A DNA stretch of 64,000 nt from positions 2,976,001 to 3,040,000 of the forward strand of contig NZ_SODV01000001.1 of the NCBI RefSeq assembly GCF_004366355.1, written 5' to 3'. Positions 1 to 7,603 of this stretch are shown piece after piece (within the stretch, counting starts at the first letter, position 1; every line of letters begins with the position of its first letter). Under the pieces are notes generated by a model. It was not told the origin of the DNA, did no database searches, and worked only from the letters and a program-made list of their open reading frames with translations. Source of the DNA: Dinghuibacter silviterrae (GTDB taxonomy: Bacteria; Bacteroidota; Bacteroidia; Chitinophagales; Chitinophagaceae). A program made the translations under genes and the position numbers.

Positions 1-397
1 GGTACCCGAACATCGGGAAATAGTGGGCATCGGCAAAGACAATATCCGTTTGCCCCTTAAACGGTCTTGCCGCTTTGGCGGGCAAAACGGTCGCGTCATG
101 TTCGTAAAACGTCGTCACCGTTTCCACCCCCGTCAGGTCTGTCCGGATCGCGTCCGGGAGCACGCCCGGCACACCGCCGTTGGGATAGCTTTCCCCGTTC
201 ATGCGCATATCCGTCACCACCCGGTACAACCGGTCCACCCCCGGCTCGAACTTGTCGAACCCGAAGTCGTAACGGACGATCAGGAAGATGACGACGGAAG
301 CGCAGATGCCGATCACAAGACCGGCCACGTTGATCAATGCAGATACTTTGTTCCGGCGGAAAGACCGCAGGGCCGTCAGAAGGTATTGCTTCAGCAT
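1..397 (-). CDS. ABC transporter permease, FtsX/MacB type (partial, runs off the window)
   Basis: Only the N-terminal 132 codons are present; the gene enters from the left edge. The protein begins MLKQYLLTALRSFRRNK, followed by a single membrane segment (about residues 20-42, NVAGLVIGICASVVIFLIV) and then a periplasmic stretch with the motif FDKFEPGVDRLYRVV. This start is the hallmark of the MacB periplasmic core domain of Bacteroidota FtsX-like permeases, which are usually about 800 residues with four membrane helices. Such permeases work with an ATPase to move or extract substrates mechanically across the envelope, not by classic import. The ATG at 395-397 is the first possible start. The substrate cannot be told from what is visible. 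Confidence 0.8.
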   Translation of the reverse strand, partial: MLKQYLLTALRSFRRNKVSALINVAGLVIGICASVVIFLIVRYDFGFDKFEPGVDRLYRVVTDMRMNGESYPNGGVPGVLPDAIRTDLTGVETVTTFYEHDATVLPAKAARPFKGQTDIVFADAHYFPMFGY

Positions 398-440
398 ACC
401 TATCTACGAAAAAAACCGTACCACCCCGGTATTCGCTGAT

Positions 441-971
441 TTACAACGAGTCCAATCCGAAGAACTGTCCGTTTTCGATACGCTTTGTGTCCGGTTCCGA
501 TACATAGGACACGATCGACAACCGGTCCTGGAGACGGAGCAGGAACGTTCGGTCAAGATAACTTAGCAACAGGTGGTCCGCGATCGCCCGGTGCAGCGTC
601 AGTTCCTGGGAAAACCAGGTCAGACTGACCTTATGTATTTTAATTTCCCTGGCATCCGACGCCAGGAGGTCGAAAACGTAACGATGGTACGGCACCACCT
701 CGTCCCCCATCGGGTCCTTCAGCCCCGGGATCAACCCGCCCAGCTTTTGCATCGCACCCGACAACGCAAAGCTCAATTTAAACGGCAGGGCCGGTTTGGC
801 TTTTGGAAAAGCAAACTGAATATCGTCCCACGTGTGCAGGGGCAACCCCTTTGCAAACGACTGCTGCTGGATGCGAAACTCCGCATGCGTCTTGTACCAC
901 ACTTCCTGCTCAAAAGCTCCCGTCGCCGAGGCGTCGATGATTTGCCGGTAAGCCAGCCGGATCGTACTCAT
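441..971 (-). CDS. hypothetical protein coupled to the intradiol dioxygenase gene
   Basis: A 176-residue protein with no signal peptide and no family I recognise. It has a hydrophobic patch around residues 66-85 but looks soluble overall, with an aromatic- and Leu-rich C-terminal half (LTLHRAIADHLLLSYLDR). Its ATG overlaps the TGA of the upstream dioxygenase gene by four bases (ATGA at 968-971), so the two are almost certainly translated from one mRNA. Context suggests a partner or accessory of the dioxygenase-like protein, but that is inference only. Confidence 0.7.
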   Translation of the reverse strand: MSTIRLAYRQIIDASATGAFEQEVWYKTHAEFRIQQQSFAKGLPLHTWDDIQFAFPKAKPALPFKLSFALSGAMQKLGGLIPGLKDPMGDEVVPYHRYVFDLLASDAREIKIHKVSLTWFSQELTLHRAIADHLLLSYLDRTFLLRLQDRLSIVSYVSEPDTKRIENGQFFGLDSL

Positions 972-1666
972 AACGCAACCCCCAATTGAAAAGTGGCCGT
1001 ATACCCGTTGGTCGTGTCCCCCGTGATCGTCAGCAGTTCTGACGTATAACTGTCCGAGAAGACCTGGTCCGTCGAATTCGTGATCGTATTCTGGCCATGC
1101 GCCGCATAGAGCGTCGAATTATACACCGCCGTGGTGATGCTTTCCGGGAATGCCAGTTGCGTGGTGGATTTCAAAACGGAGTTGACATACACTTCCACGT
1201 GGATGTGCGTCACCCGCCCCGTATACCACCCCGGGTAAATCGTGGTGAACTTCACCTGTCCGCTGGCGTCCGTGCTTTGTATGCCCCTCAAAAAGGTTTT
1301 CCCTGTATTGTCCTCCGTCCCCAGGTACCCCGACACGCTGTATTCCGAATAATACCCGTCCTTATCGCAATGCCAGATGTCCACCCGCGCGTCTTTTATC
1401 GCCGCGCAGTCGTTGTTCGTATTCACCACTGTCAGGGTCAGGCTCAGCGGTACCCCCGTTTTGCCTTCCGTAATATCCGTCCGGTAGATGGCCGAATCCG
1501 CGCTCAGGTCGTATGGATAGGGGCCGGCGGTTTCCTGGGGGGTGACCGTGCAGTCGCTGCTTGTGCTTGTCGCTTCGTGCTGTTTTTTGCAGTCTTGCAA
1601 CAGCGGCGCCAAACCCACGAGGCCGATCAAACCGGCGCCGTTGCGGAGGAAGTGTTTGCGTTCCAT
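968..1666 (-). CDS. secreted intradiol ring-cleavage dioxygenase-like protein
   Basis: This 232-residue protein resembles the catechol/protocatechuate intradiol dioxygenase fold, non-haem Fe(III) enzymes that open aromatic diols between the hydroxyls. The N-terminus has a hydrophobic export signal ending at a Cys (LAPLLQDC, residue 26), so it is probably an envelope lipoprotein. The beta-sandwich motifs are visible: DIWHCDKDGYYSEY near residues 96-109, and PGWYTGRVTHIHVEVY near residues 145-160, which supply the expected Tyr, Tyr, His and His iron ligands (Y148, H154 and H156 are clear). Export is unusual for classical intradiol enzymes but common for this Bacteroidota subgroup. The true substrate (plant phenolics are plausible) is unknown. 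It heads a two-gene unit with the hypothetical protein downstream. Confidence 0.85.
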   Translation of the reverse strand: MERKHFLRNGAGLIGLVGLAPLLQDCKKQHEATSTSSDCTVTPQETAGPYPYDLSADSAIYRTDITEGKTGVPLSLTLTVVNTNNDCAAIKDARVDIWHCDKDGYYSEYSVSGYLGTEDNTGKTFLRGIQSTDASGQVKFTTIYPGWYTGRVTHIHVEVYVNSVLKSTTQLAFPESITTAVYNSTLYAAHGQNTITNSTDQVFSDSYTSELLTITGDTTNGYTATFQLGVAL

Positions 1667-1782
1667 CGGGCAAAGCTAAGCGGCCGCGCGCCACGCGGGA
1701 GGTGGGATGCGGTGAACGCGGCATTTTCTGCGGTGAATTTTCGGGCGGCCCGCCGTCGGCGCCTCCCGCCCCTGTGGCGCGC

Positions 1783-2484
1783 CTACTTCTTAAACCGCTC
1801 GAAAAACTCCCGCTCATAGCTCGCCCCGATCGGGATTTCCCTCCCCCCGACATGGACCACTTTGTTCCGCACATTCTCAATGCGGGCGAGCGGAACGATG
1901 AAGGAACGGTGGACACGGAGAAAGGCCGCCGCCGGCAAACGGTCCAGAAGCATTTTGAGCGTGGTGCGGACGATCAGCGGTTTTCGCCCCTCCAGGTAAA
2001 TACGCGCATAGTCATCGGACCCCTCGATAAAAACGATGTCCGCAAGGGCCACGGGAACCTGGCCATAGTCCGCCCGGACCACCAGCATCTCCGGCCCGGG
2101 GCTCGTTGCCCGGAGCGCCATATATTCCCTCGCCTTTTCCGCCGCCTGTCGAAAACGCTCAAAGGTGATGGGTTTTAGCAGGTAGTCCAGGGCGTTCAGG
2201 GTAAACCCCTCCACCGCATAGCCGCTATGGGCGGTCGTAAAAATCACCAGCGGCGCCGGGGACAATGCTTTGTATAAGTCCACGCCCGATTGGGAGGGCA
2301 TCTGTATGTCAAGGAAAAGGAGATCCACCGGATGCTGCTCCAACCACGCCAGCGCCTCCGTCGGTTTTTGAAACGTTTTTTCCAACCGGAAAAAGGGCAC
2401 CTCGGCGCAAAGGCGCGCGATCACCCGGAGGGCCGGGGCCTCGTCGTCCACCGCTATGGCGCGGATGAGGGTAGCTTCAGCCAT
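1783..2484 (-). CDS. LytTR family response regulator
   Basis: A 233-residue two-component regulator. Residues 8-120 form a receiver domain with the acidic pair DD at 13-14, the phospho-acceptor Asp at 59 (LLFLDIQMP) and the conserved Lys in LLKPI. Residues about 135-230 form a LytTR DNA-binding domain, with the motifs IVFIEGSDDYARIYL and FLRVHRSFIVPL. The start codon lies 31 bases inside the upstream histidine kinase gene, so the pair is translationally coupled and forms one signalling unit. Targets are not evident in the window. The reading starts at the only ATG before the first receiver beta strand. Confidence 0.95.
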   Translation of the reverse strand: MAEATLIRAIAVDDEAPALRVIARLCAEVPFFRLEKTFQKPTEALAWLEQHPVDLLFLDIQMPSQSGVDLYKALSPAPLVIFTTAHSGYAVEGFTLNALDYLLKPITFERFRQAAEKAREYMALRATSPGPEMLVVRADYGQVPVALADIVFIEGSDDYARIYLEGRKPLIVRTTLKMLLDRLPAAAFLRVHRSFIVPLARIENVRNKVVHVGGREIPIGASYEREFFERFKK

Positions 2485-4049
2485 AACAACACGATAAAGT
2501 CAAGAGAATTGTTCCGTATCTCCAGCGTATGCGCCCCCGGGTAAAGCAACCGCAGCCGCTCCCGGGTCGTGGCGATGCCGAGCCCGCTTTGTTCCGCGTC
2601 CGTCAGCAGCACGTGTACTTTTTTGTTGACCACCTCCATCCGAAGGTCGTCTCGCCCGATCGTCAGGCGGATGTCGATGCGGCTGTCCTCCTCCGGGTTA
2701 ACCCCATGCTTGAACGCATTTTCGATAAAGGGGATGAGGACCAGGGGCGCGATCTTTTTTCCCCCCGGATCCCCCTCGACCGTAAGGGCCAGGTGGACGC
2801 TCCCGTCAAACCGCACCTCCTGGAGCGCCATATAGTCGCGGATGTAAGCGATCTCCTTGTCCAGGGGCACCCTTTCCCGCCCCGCCTCGTGCAACACATA
2901 CCGCATCATCGCCGCCAGCCGCGCGATCGCCCCCGGCGCCTTGTCCGATTTTTCCAGCGCCAGCGCATACACCCCGTTTAGCGTATTGAACAAAAAGTGC
3001 GGGTTGACCTGCGCCTTCAGATACGCCAGCTCCGCCTGGAGCTTCTCCCGCTCCGTCTGCTTCCACCGCTCGCTAAACCGCAGCGCCAGCGCAAACACGA
3101 TGCAGCCAAGGAATAGGAAGAGGTGGTGGCTGACCTCTATGGCGAGCGTCGGAGCGCCGCCGGGGCCGGGGCCGCGTCCGGGCACCGAGCCCGCGGCGCC
3201 TTCCGCGCCGGCTTGCGAGGCGCCCACCGACCCGCCACTGGGCCCGGCGCCGCCAGGGCTGCGCCCGGGTTCCACCCCCGCAGGGTCTTTAGCGCCACTT
3301 GGGCCGCGCCCAGTTGCCGCTCCCGCAGGGTCGTTCGCGCCGGGTCGCGAGGCTCCCGCCGATCCGCCGCCAGGCGGCGGCCCACCGGGCCCTTGTCCTG
3401 CCTCTGGCTGCGGCCCATCCGCGCCCGATCCGCCACCGGGCTGCGGCCCACCCGGCCCATGCCCCTCATCCGGGGGCGGGCCGCCCGGGCCGCCCTGAGG
3501 CGGCTGCGACCTGCCGGCCGGGACATCGTCCCCCGGCGTTGCGGAGGGAGCCGTCCCGGCCGACCGTGCGCCGCCGCTCGTCGCCCCCGGCGTTGCGGCC
3601 CCGCCTGGCGCTGCGGCGCGTGCCGCTTCGTCTGTTCGCGCAGCGGCGCTTGTCGCCGCCGGTGCTGCGGTGCCGCCTGCCGCACCCGGCACCGCCATCC
3701 CAGCGGGCCCGCCGGGCCGTGCAGCCCCGCGGGCCGCCGCAACCGCGGAAGGCCCGCGCTCCTCCGGGATCACCACATTCGGCAACCAAATAATCAGCAC
3801 CAGGCAAAGAAGATTGATCCCCCCAAAAAGGAGATACCGCTTTTTGAAGTAAAAGCGGGGCACCCCCCACCCATAGTTGGCGTAGAACAGACCGATCAGG
3901 AGGACGTACGAAAGGAGGTCGCGCTGGGTCGGCCTGTTAAGGAGCGTGGTGGAAAGACCGGTGGTTTCCGGGGCAAACAGGATGGGAAGGGCCAGGAAAA
4001 GAAGACAGCCCAGGACATGGATCAGGACGGGCGAGGTTTTGCCATTCAT
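2454..4049 (-). CDS. LytS-type sensor histidine kinase with a long Pro/Gly/Ala-rich insert
   Basis: A 531-residue kinase of the LytS/YehU type (His_kinase plus HATPase). Three membrane helices lie near residues 8-26, 46-62 and 72-94 and a fourth at 304-323. A coiled linker then leads to the phospho-acceptor block AQVNPHFLFNTLN (His 351) and the ATP-binding N-box IENAFKHGV. Relatives carry only a short loop between helices 3 and 4. Here residues about 98-300 are a low-complexity Ala-rich then Gly/Pro-rich tract. By helix count this tract should lie in the periplasm. I chose the ATG at 4047-4049 because the reading frame further upstream runs antisense through the divergent phospholipase D-like gene. 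It is coupled to the LytTR regulator by a 31-base overlap. Confidence 0.9.
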   Translation of the reverse strand: MNGKTSPVLIHVLGCLLFLALPILFAPETTGLSTTLLNRPTQRDLLSYVLLIGLFYANYGWGVPRFYFKKRYLLFGGINLLCLVLIIWLPNVVIPEERGPSAVAAARGAARPGGPAGMAVPGAAGGTAAPAATSAAARTDEAARAAAPGGAATPGATSGGARSAGTAPSATPGDDVPAGRSQPPQGGPGGPPPDEGHGPGGPQPGGGSGADGPQPEAGQGPGGPPPGGGSAGASRPGANDPAGAATGRGPSGAKDPAGVEPGRSPGGAGPSGGSVGASQAGAEGAAGSVPGRGPGPGGAPTLAIEVSHHLFLFLGCIVFALALRFSERWKQTEREKLQAELAYLKAQVNPHFLFNTLNGVYALALEKSDKAPGAIARLAAMMRYVLHEAGRERVPLDKEIAYIRDYMALQEVRFDGSVHLALTVEGDPGGKKIAPLVLIPFIENAFKHGVNPEEDSRIDIRLTIGRDDLRMEVVNKKVHVLLTDAEQSGLGIATTRERLRLLYPGAHTLEIRNNSLDFIVLLWLKLPSSAP

Positions 4050-4142
4050 CCCGGTAAATTTATAATAAATTAATGCGAATACCGGAAAAACACCCTTGTA
4101 GGTACAGCCAATGTTTCCTATAATGCCCCATAAAAAAACTGC

Positions 4143-5909
4143 ATGTTTAGCACCTCCAACAACAATGGATTTACCGTAAAGGCCTACCAGGGGGACGCAA
4201 AGACCCTCCTGGCCTTTGACCTCCCGCAAGCCCAGACAAAGGGGCTGGCGGGTTTTACGATTGCGTACACGCCCCCGGGCAGCCAGCCGTTTTTTATCTA
4301 TAACCAGTTGACCCTCCAGGGGGGACCGGGCAAGGCGCAGGTGGCCACGGAGCCGGCCCAGTCTTCCGCCAACGCGCCCATCCAGAAATTCCGCTGGACC
4401 CATGTGCCGGGGAACTTCCACCAGGGAGACCAGGTGACCTACGGAAACTATGTATACCAGGTGACCCCCCGGTACTTTGATCCCGCGGGCGGTCTCCAGC
4501 TGATCGACCCGGGTCTGTCGGTCAAAGTGACGATCCCGGTACAACCCTTTGTCAAGGGGAACGTCGCGTTGGGCTTCACCAGGGGTTTTGTACAGTCCCA
4601 GGCGTTTGTCCACCACTTTGGCGTGAACGCGCTTTTCAAACCCAAGGGACATGGTCTCCTATACGACACCAGCGCCAGCGCGGGGACCAATTCCAGCGGG
4701 CAGTCGTTTTCTTTTGCCCAGGAATATGCATGGTGCGGGTCGACGGCCAGGACCATGATTTTCGACGTCCTGAACGAGGTCCTGAATGATTCGAGCCTCG
4801 CGCTGGATATGCTGGCGTATGACCTGGACGAGCCGGACGTGCTCAACATCCTGCTCAAGCTCGCCGCCCAGGGGCGGATCAGCCTCATCCTGGACAACGC
4901 CAGCCTCCACACCGATGCCAAAAGGGATAAACCGGAAGACGAGTTTGAGGACCAGTTCAACAAAGTCAAAACGGGCAACGCCTATTGCCTCCGGGGGAAA
5001 TTCGGGCGCTTTCAGCACAACAAGATCCTCATCGTGAAGAAGGCGGGGAAGGCCGTAAAGGTGTTGTCCGGTTCCACCAATTTCTCCGTCACCGGGATGT
5101 ATGTCAACTCCAACCACGTCATCCTGTTCAATGACCCCGGCGTCGCCACCACTTACAGCAATATGTTCGCCGAGGCCTGGAACGACCGGACGTCTGAAAC
5201 GGCTTTTGTTCAGTCCGCCTCCGGGACCCAGTCCATGACCTTAAAACTACCCGGCATATCCGCGGCGAGCGTCACCTTCGCGCCCCATGCCGCCGCCTTC
5301 GCCCAGTCCAACCTTCAAAAGATTGCCGACCGGGTCAACCAGGAAACCAGCAGCGTCCTTTTTGCCGTAATGGATACGGGCCCCACTTCTTCCGGCCCCC
5401 TGATCCCGGCCCTGGTGGCCCTGCACAGCAAACAGACCGTATACAACGCCGGTATTTCGGACTCCACCAATAACATCAGCCTGTATAAGCCCAACGACCC
5501 GGCGGGGATCGCCGTCACCGGAAAGCCTTCCCAGGTGCTGTTGCCGCCGCCTTTTGACAAAGAAGCGTCCATCGGCCTTGGGCACCAGGTCCACGACAAA
5601 TTTATCGTCTGTGGTTTCAACACCGCGTCCGCCGTCGTATGGCTGGGGTCCTCCAACCTCGCGCTGGGTGGGGAAGAACAAAACGGAGACAACCTCATCG
5701 AGATCCACGACACCGACGTCGCCACGGCTTTTGCCATCGAGGCCCTGGACCTCGTGGACCACTTCGACTTCCGCGACCTCCATTCCAAACAAGGTGGAGA
5801 AGACACCACCAACCCCGCCACGATGAGCCTCGCCGCCACCGACGCCTGGGCCACCTCCTACTATGATCCCAACGACTACCACACGCGGGAAAGGACGTTG
5901 TTCAAATGA
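4143..5909 (+). CDS. phospholipase D-like domain protein
   Basis: A 588-residue protein with no signal peptide. The first 190 residues look like a beta-rich domain of unknown role. Two PLD-type half-sites follow: HNKILIV with a downstream GSTNFS near residues 297-325, and HDKFIV with GSSNLA near residues 482-505. The paired His/Lys and GS-N elements are those of the PLD superfamily, which hydrolyse or transfer phosphodiester bonds. Both half-sites lack the usual Asp four residues after the Lys (Lys and Gly are found instead), so a classical HKD chemistry is not assured. It is divergent from the histidine kinase and overlaps the following GNAT gene by four bases (ATGA). Confidence 0.85.
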   Translation: MFSTSNNNGFTVKAYQGDAKTLLAFDLPQAQTKGLAGFTIAYTPPGSQPFFIYNQLTLQGGPGKAQVATEPAQSSANAPIQKFRWTHVPGNFHQGDQVTYGNYVYQVTPRYFDPAGGLQLIDPGLSVKVTIPVQPFVKGNVALGFTRGFVQSQAFVHHFGVNALFKPKGHGLLYDTSASAGTNSSGQSFSFAQEYAWCGSTARTMIFDVLNEVLNDSSLALDMLAYDLDEPDVLNILLKLAAQGRISLILDNASLHTDAKRDKPEDEFEDQFNKVKTGNAYCLRGKFGRFQHNKILIVKKAGKAVKVLSGSTNFSVTGMYVNSNHVILFNDPGVATTYSNMFAEAWNDRTSETAFVQSASGTQSMTLKLPGISAASVTFAPHAAAFAQSNLQKIADRVNQETSSVLFAVMDTGPTSSGPLIPALVALHSKQTVYNAGISDSTNNISLYKPNDPAGIAVTGKPSQVLLPPPFDKEASIGLGHQVHDKFIVCGFNTASAVVWLGSSNLALGGEEQNGDNLIEIHDTDVATAFAIEALDLVDHFDFRDLHSKQGGEDTTNPATMSLAATDAWATSYYDPNDYHTRERTLFK

Positions 5910-6316
5910 CCGTCTACCTGGAAACCGATCGGCTGTTGCTCCGGGACTGGCTCGAAACAGATACCGAACCCTACATCCGGATGAACCTGGATCCGGACGT
6001 ACGCCGGTACTTCCCCGGTCTGGCGGCTCCGGAAGATAGCCTGGCCTCCATCGAAAAAATGCAAAACGACCTCCAATCCCAGGGCTACGGCTTGTTTGCC
6101 GTAGCCCTCAAGGGATCGGGGGATTTTATCGGCTTTACCGGTTTCGCCCACCCAGGGTTCGAGGCTTTTTTCACCCCCTCCGAACGCGTGATGCAACGCA
6201 TCGGCATGGAAAAAACCGGCACCTTTCTTCATCCCCGGCTTCCGGGAGGGCACTGGTTGCAGGAACACGTACTTTACCGTGCTTTTTCCCCATCTCGCAA
6301 CACGATTTCCCGGTAG
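5906..6316 (+). CDS. GNAT acetyltransferase, internally deleted
   Basis: A 136-residue member of the RimJ/RimL-type GNAT group. The N-terminal part (ETDRLLLRDWLETD, then GDFIGFTGF) and the C-terminal part (SERVMQRIGMEKTGTFLHP, then HVLYR) are normal. The central block that should lie between them is absent: the sequence jumps from FEAFFTP straight to SERVMQRIGM at about residue 91. Family members are about 170-185 residues and carry there the strand-helix motif (roughly GWRLAR..WGKGYATEAA) that binds acetyl-CoA. The reading frame is kept across the junction. The protein is therefore predicted to be catalytically dead or a pseudogene. Its ATG overlaps the stop of the PLD-like gene. Confidence 0.75.
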   Translation: MTVYLETDRLLLRDWLETDTEPYIRMNLDPDVRRYFPGLAAPEDSLASIEKMQNDLQSQGYGLFAVALKGSGDFIGFTGFAHPGFEAFFTPSERVMQRIGMEKTGTFLHPRLPGGHWLQEHVLYRAFSPSRNTISR

Positions 6317-6355
6317 CGGCGCGCGCGCATAATCGCCGGCGATAGTTTTGCACCG

Positions 6356-7603
6356 ATGAAATACTGGATCGGCCGCATACACCTATGGCTCGGACTCGCC
6401 TCCGGGTTGGTGGTTTTGTTGGTCAGCCTCACCGGTTGTCTTTTTGTCTTCCAGCAGGAGGTGTCGGATGGATGGTATAAGGACCGGTTCTTCGTGACAC
6501 CGTCGACTACGGCTCTCCCCCTGAGTACACTCCTAACGCACGCCCGCGCCGCACTCGGCACGCCCGTCAACAACGTGACGACCTACGCCGATCCGGCCCG
6601 CGCCTGGGAATTCATGTCTTACAAAGAAAACCCCGACGCCCTCACGTACTTCGGCACGCTGGTGTATTACCGTTCCGTTTTTATCGATCCGCACACCGGC
6701 CGGATCACGGGGAGCCGGGATTATAAACACGACTTCTTTTTCCTTGTAAAATACCTCCACTGGAGTCTTTTGCTCAATACCCGATACGGGCAACCCATCG
6801 TGGGGTGGAGCACCATTGTCTTCGTGGTGCTGCTGCTCACCGGGCTTGTGCTCTGGTGGCCAAAACGGTGGACTCGGGCGGCCCGGCGGCAAAGCTTTTC
6901 CATTAAGTGGGGCGCCCGGTTTAAGCGGCTTAACTACGACCTCCATAATGTGTTGGGTTTTTACGTCCTGCTCCTGGCGCTCGTGATGGCGCTGACCGGG
7001 TTGGTGTTTGCCTTCGGCTGGATGTCGCGGTGGGTTGGCGCGATCGGGCGGGAGCACGTGGTTGCTGCTCCGCGCGCACAGGCGGTGGCCGCAGCCGGGA
7101 CCCCGGTTCATGCTGCGCAGACGACTGCCGCTATCGTTGACCCCGGCGCAACAATGACCCTAAACTCCAACGCAGCCCCCGACCCCTTGGACGCCGCCTT
7201 CGCCCGCGCAAAGACCCTCCTCCCGGACGCGCGCCGCATCGGTCTCACCCCCCCGGGTGACCGCGACAGCACGATCGCGATAAACGGCTACAGGGGCTGC
7301 CGGACCTACTACGACCGCGACGACCTCCTCTTCGACCGCCGCACGGGCAGGCTTTTAAAACGCATCAACTTTATTGAAAGAACCGTTGGCGACAAGCTCC
7401 TTAACATGAATTACGACATCCACGTCGGAGCCATCGGCGGCCTGGTCGGTAAGCTACTTGCCTTTATCATCAGCCTCGTCTGCGCAAGCCTGCCGGTGAC
7501 GGGGTTCCTGGTGTGGTGGGGCAAAAAAAGAAAGCGCCCACGGGCCACGAGCCCGCCCGCAGCGCGCGGGCCAAATCGTTATTCATCGATCACCTCCCAA
7601 TAA
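6356..7603 (+). CDS. PepSY-associated transmembrane protein
   Basis: A 415-residue inner-membrane protein of the PepSY_TM family, often linked to siderophore uptake and ferric reduction. It opens with MKYWIGRIHLWLGLASGL, the conserved IHxWxG helix, followed by a PepSY-type extracytoplasmic domain, membrane helices near residues 135-165, 195-225 and 355-385, and the late motif NYDIHVGAIGG. A short Ala-rich low-complexity segment sits near residues 236-275. No TonB receptor for iron lies next to it, so the iron link is only family-based. Its last 25 bases overlap the convergent GH115-GH10 gene. A TAnnTTTG-like box (6343-6350) lies directly before the ATG. Confidence 0.9.
   Translation: MKYWIGRIHLWLGLASGLVVLLVSLTGCLFVFQQEVSDGWYKDRFFVTPSTTALPLSTLLTHARAALGTPVNNVTTYADPARAWEFMSYKENPDALTYFGTLVYYRSVFIDPHTGRITGSRDYKHDFFFLVKYLHWSLLLNTRYGQPIVGWSTIVFVVLLLTGLVLWWPKRWTRAARRQSFSIKWGARFKRLNYDLHNVLGFYVLLLALVMALTGLVFAFGWMSRWVGAIGREHVVAAPRAQAVAAAGTPVHAAQTTAAIVDPGATMTLNSNAAPDPLDAAFARAKTLLPDARRIGLTPPGDRDSTIAINGYRGCRTYYDRDDLLFDRRTGRLLKRINFIERTVGDKLLNMNYDIHVGAIGGLVGKLLAFIISLVCASLPVTGFLVWWGKKRKRPRATSPPAARGPNRYSSITSQ

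Noticed and set aside
3150-3758. Several long open frames on both strands over the kinase insert
   Set aside because: The DNA is almost pure G and C, so stops are rare in all frames; only the frame continuous with kinase helices and catalytic motifs is coherent.
4050-4652. Extension of the histidine kinase to an upstream start
   Set aside because: It would run antisense through the phospholipase D-like gene and place about 200 non-membrane residues before the first helix.
6343-6350. TAGTTTTG as a firm promoter of the PepSY gene
   Set aside because: No -33 element is visible and the transcript would have almost no leader.
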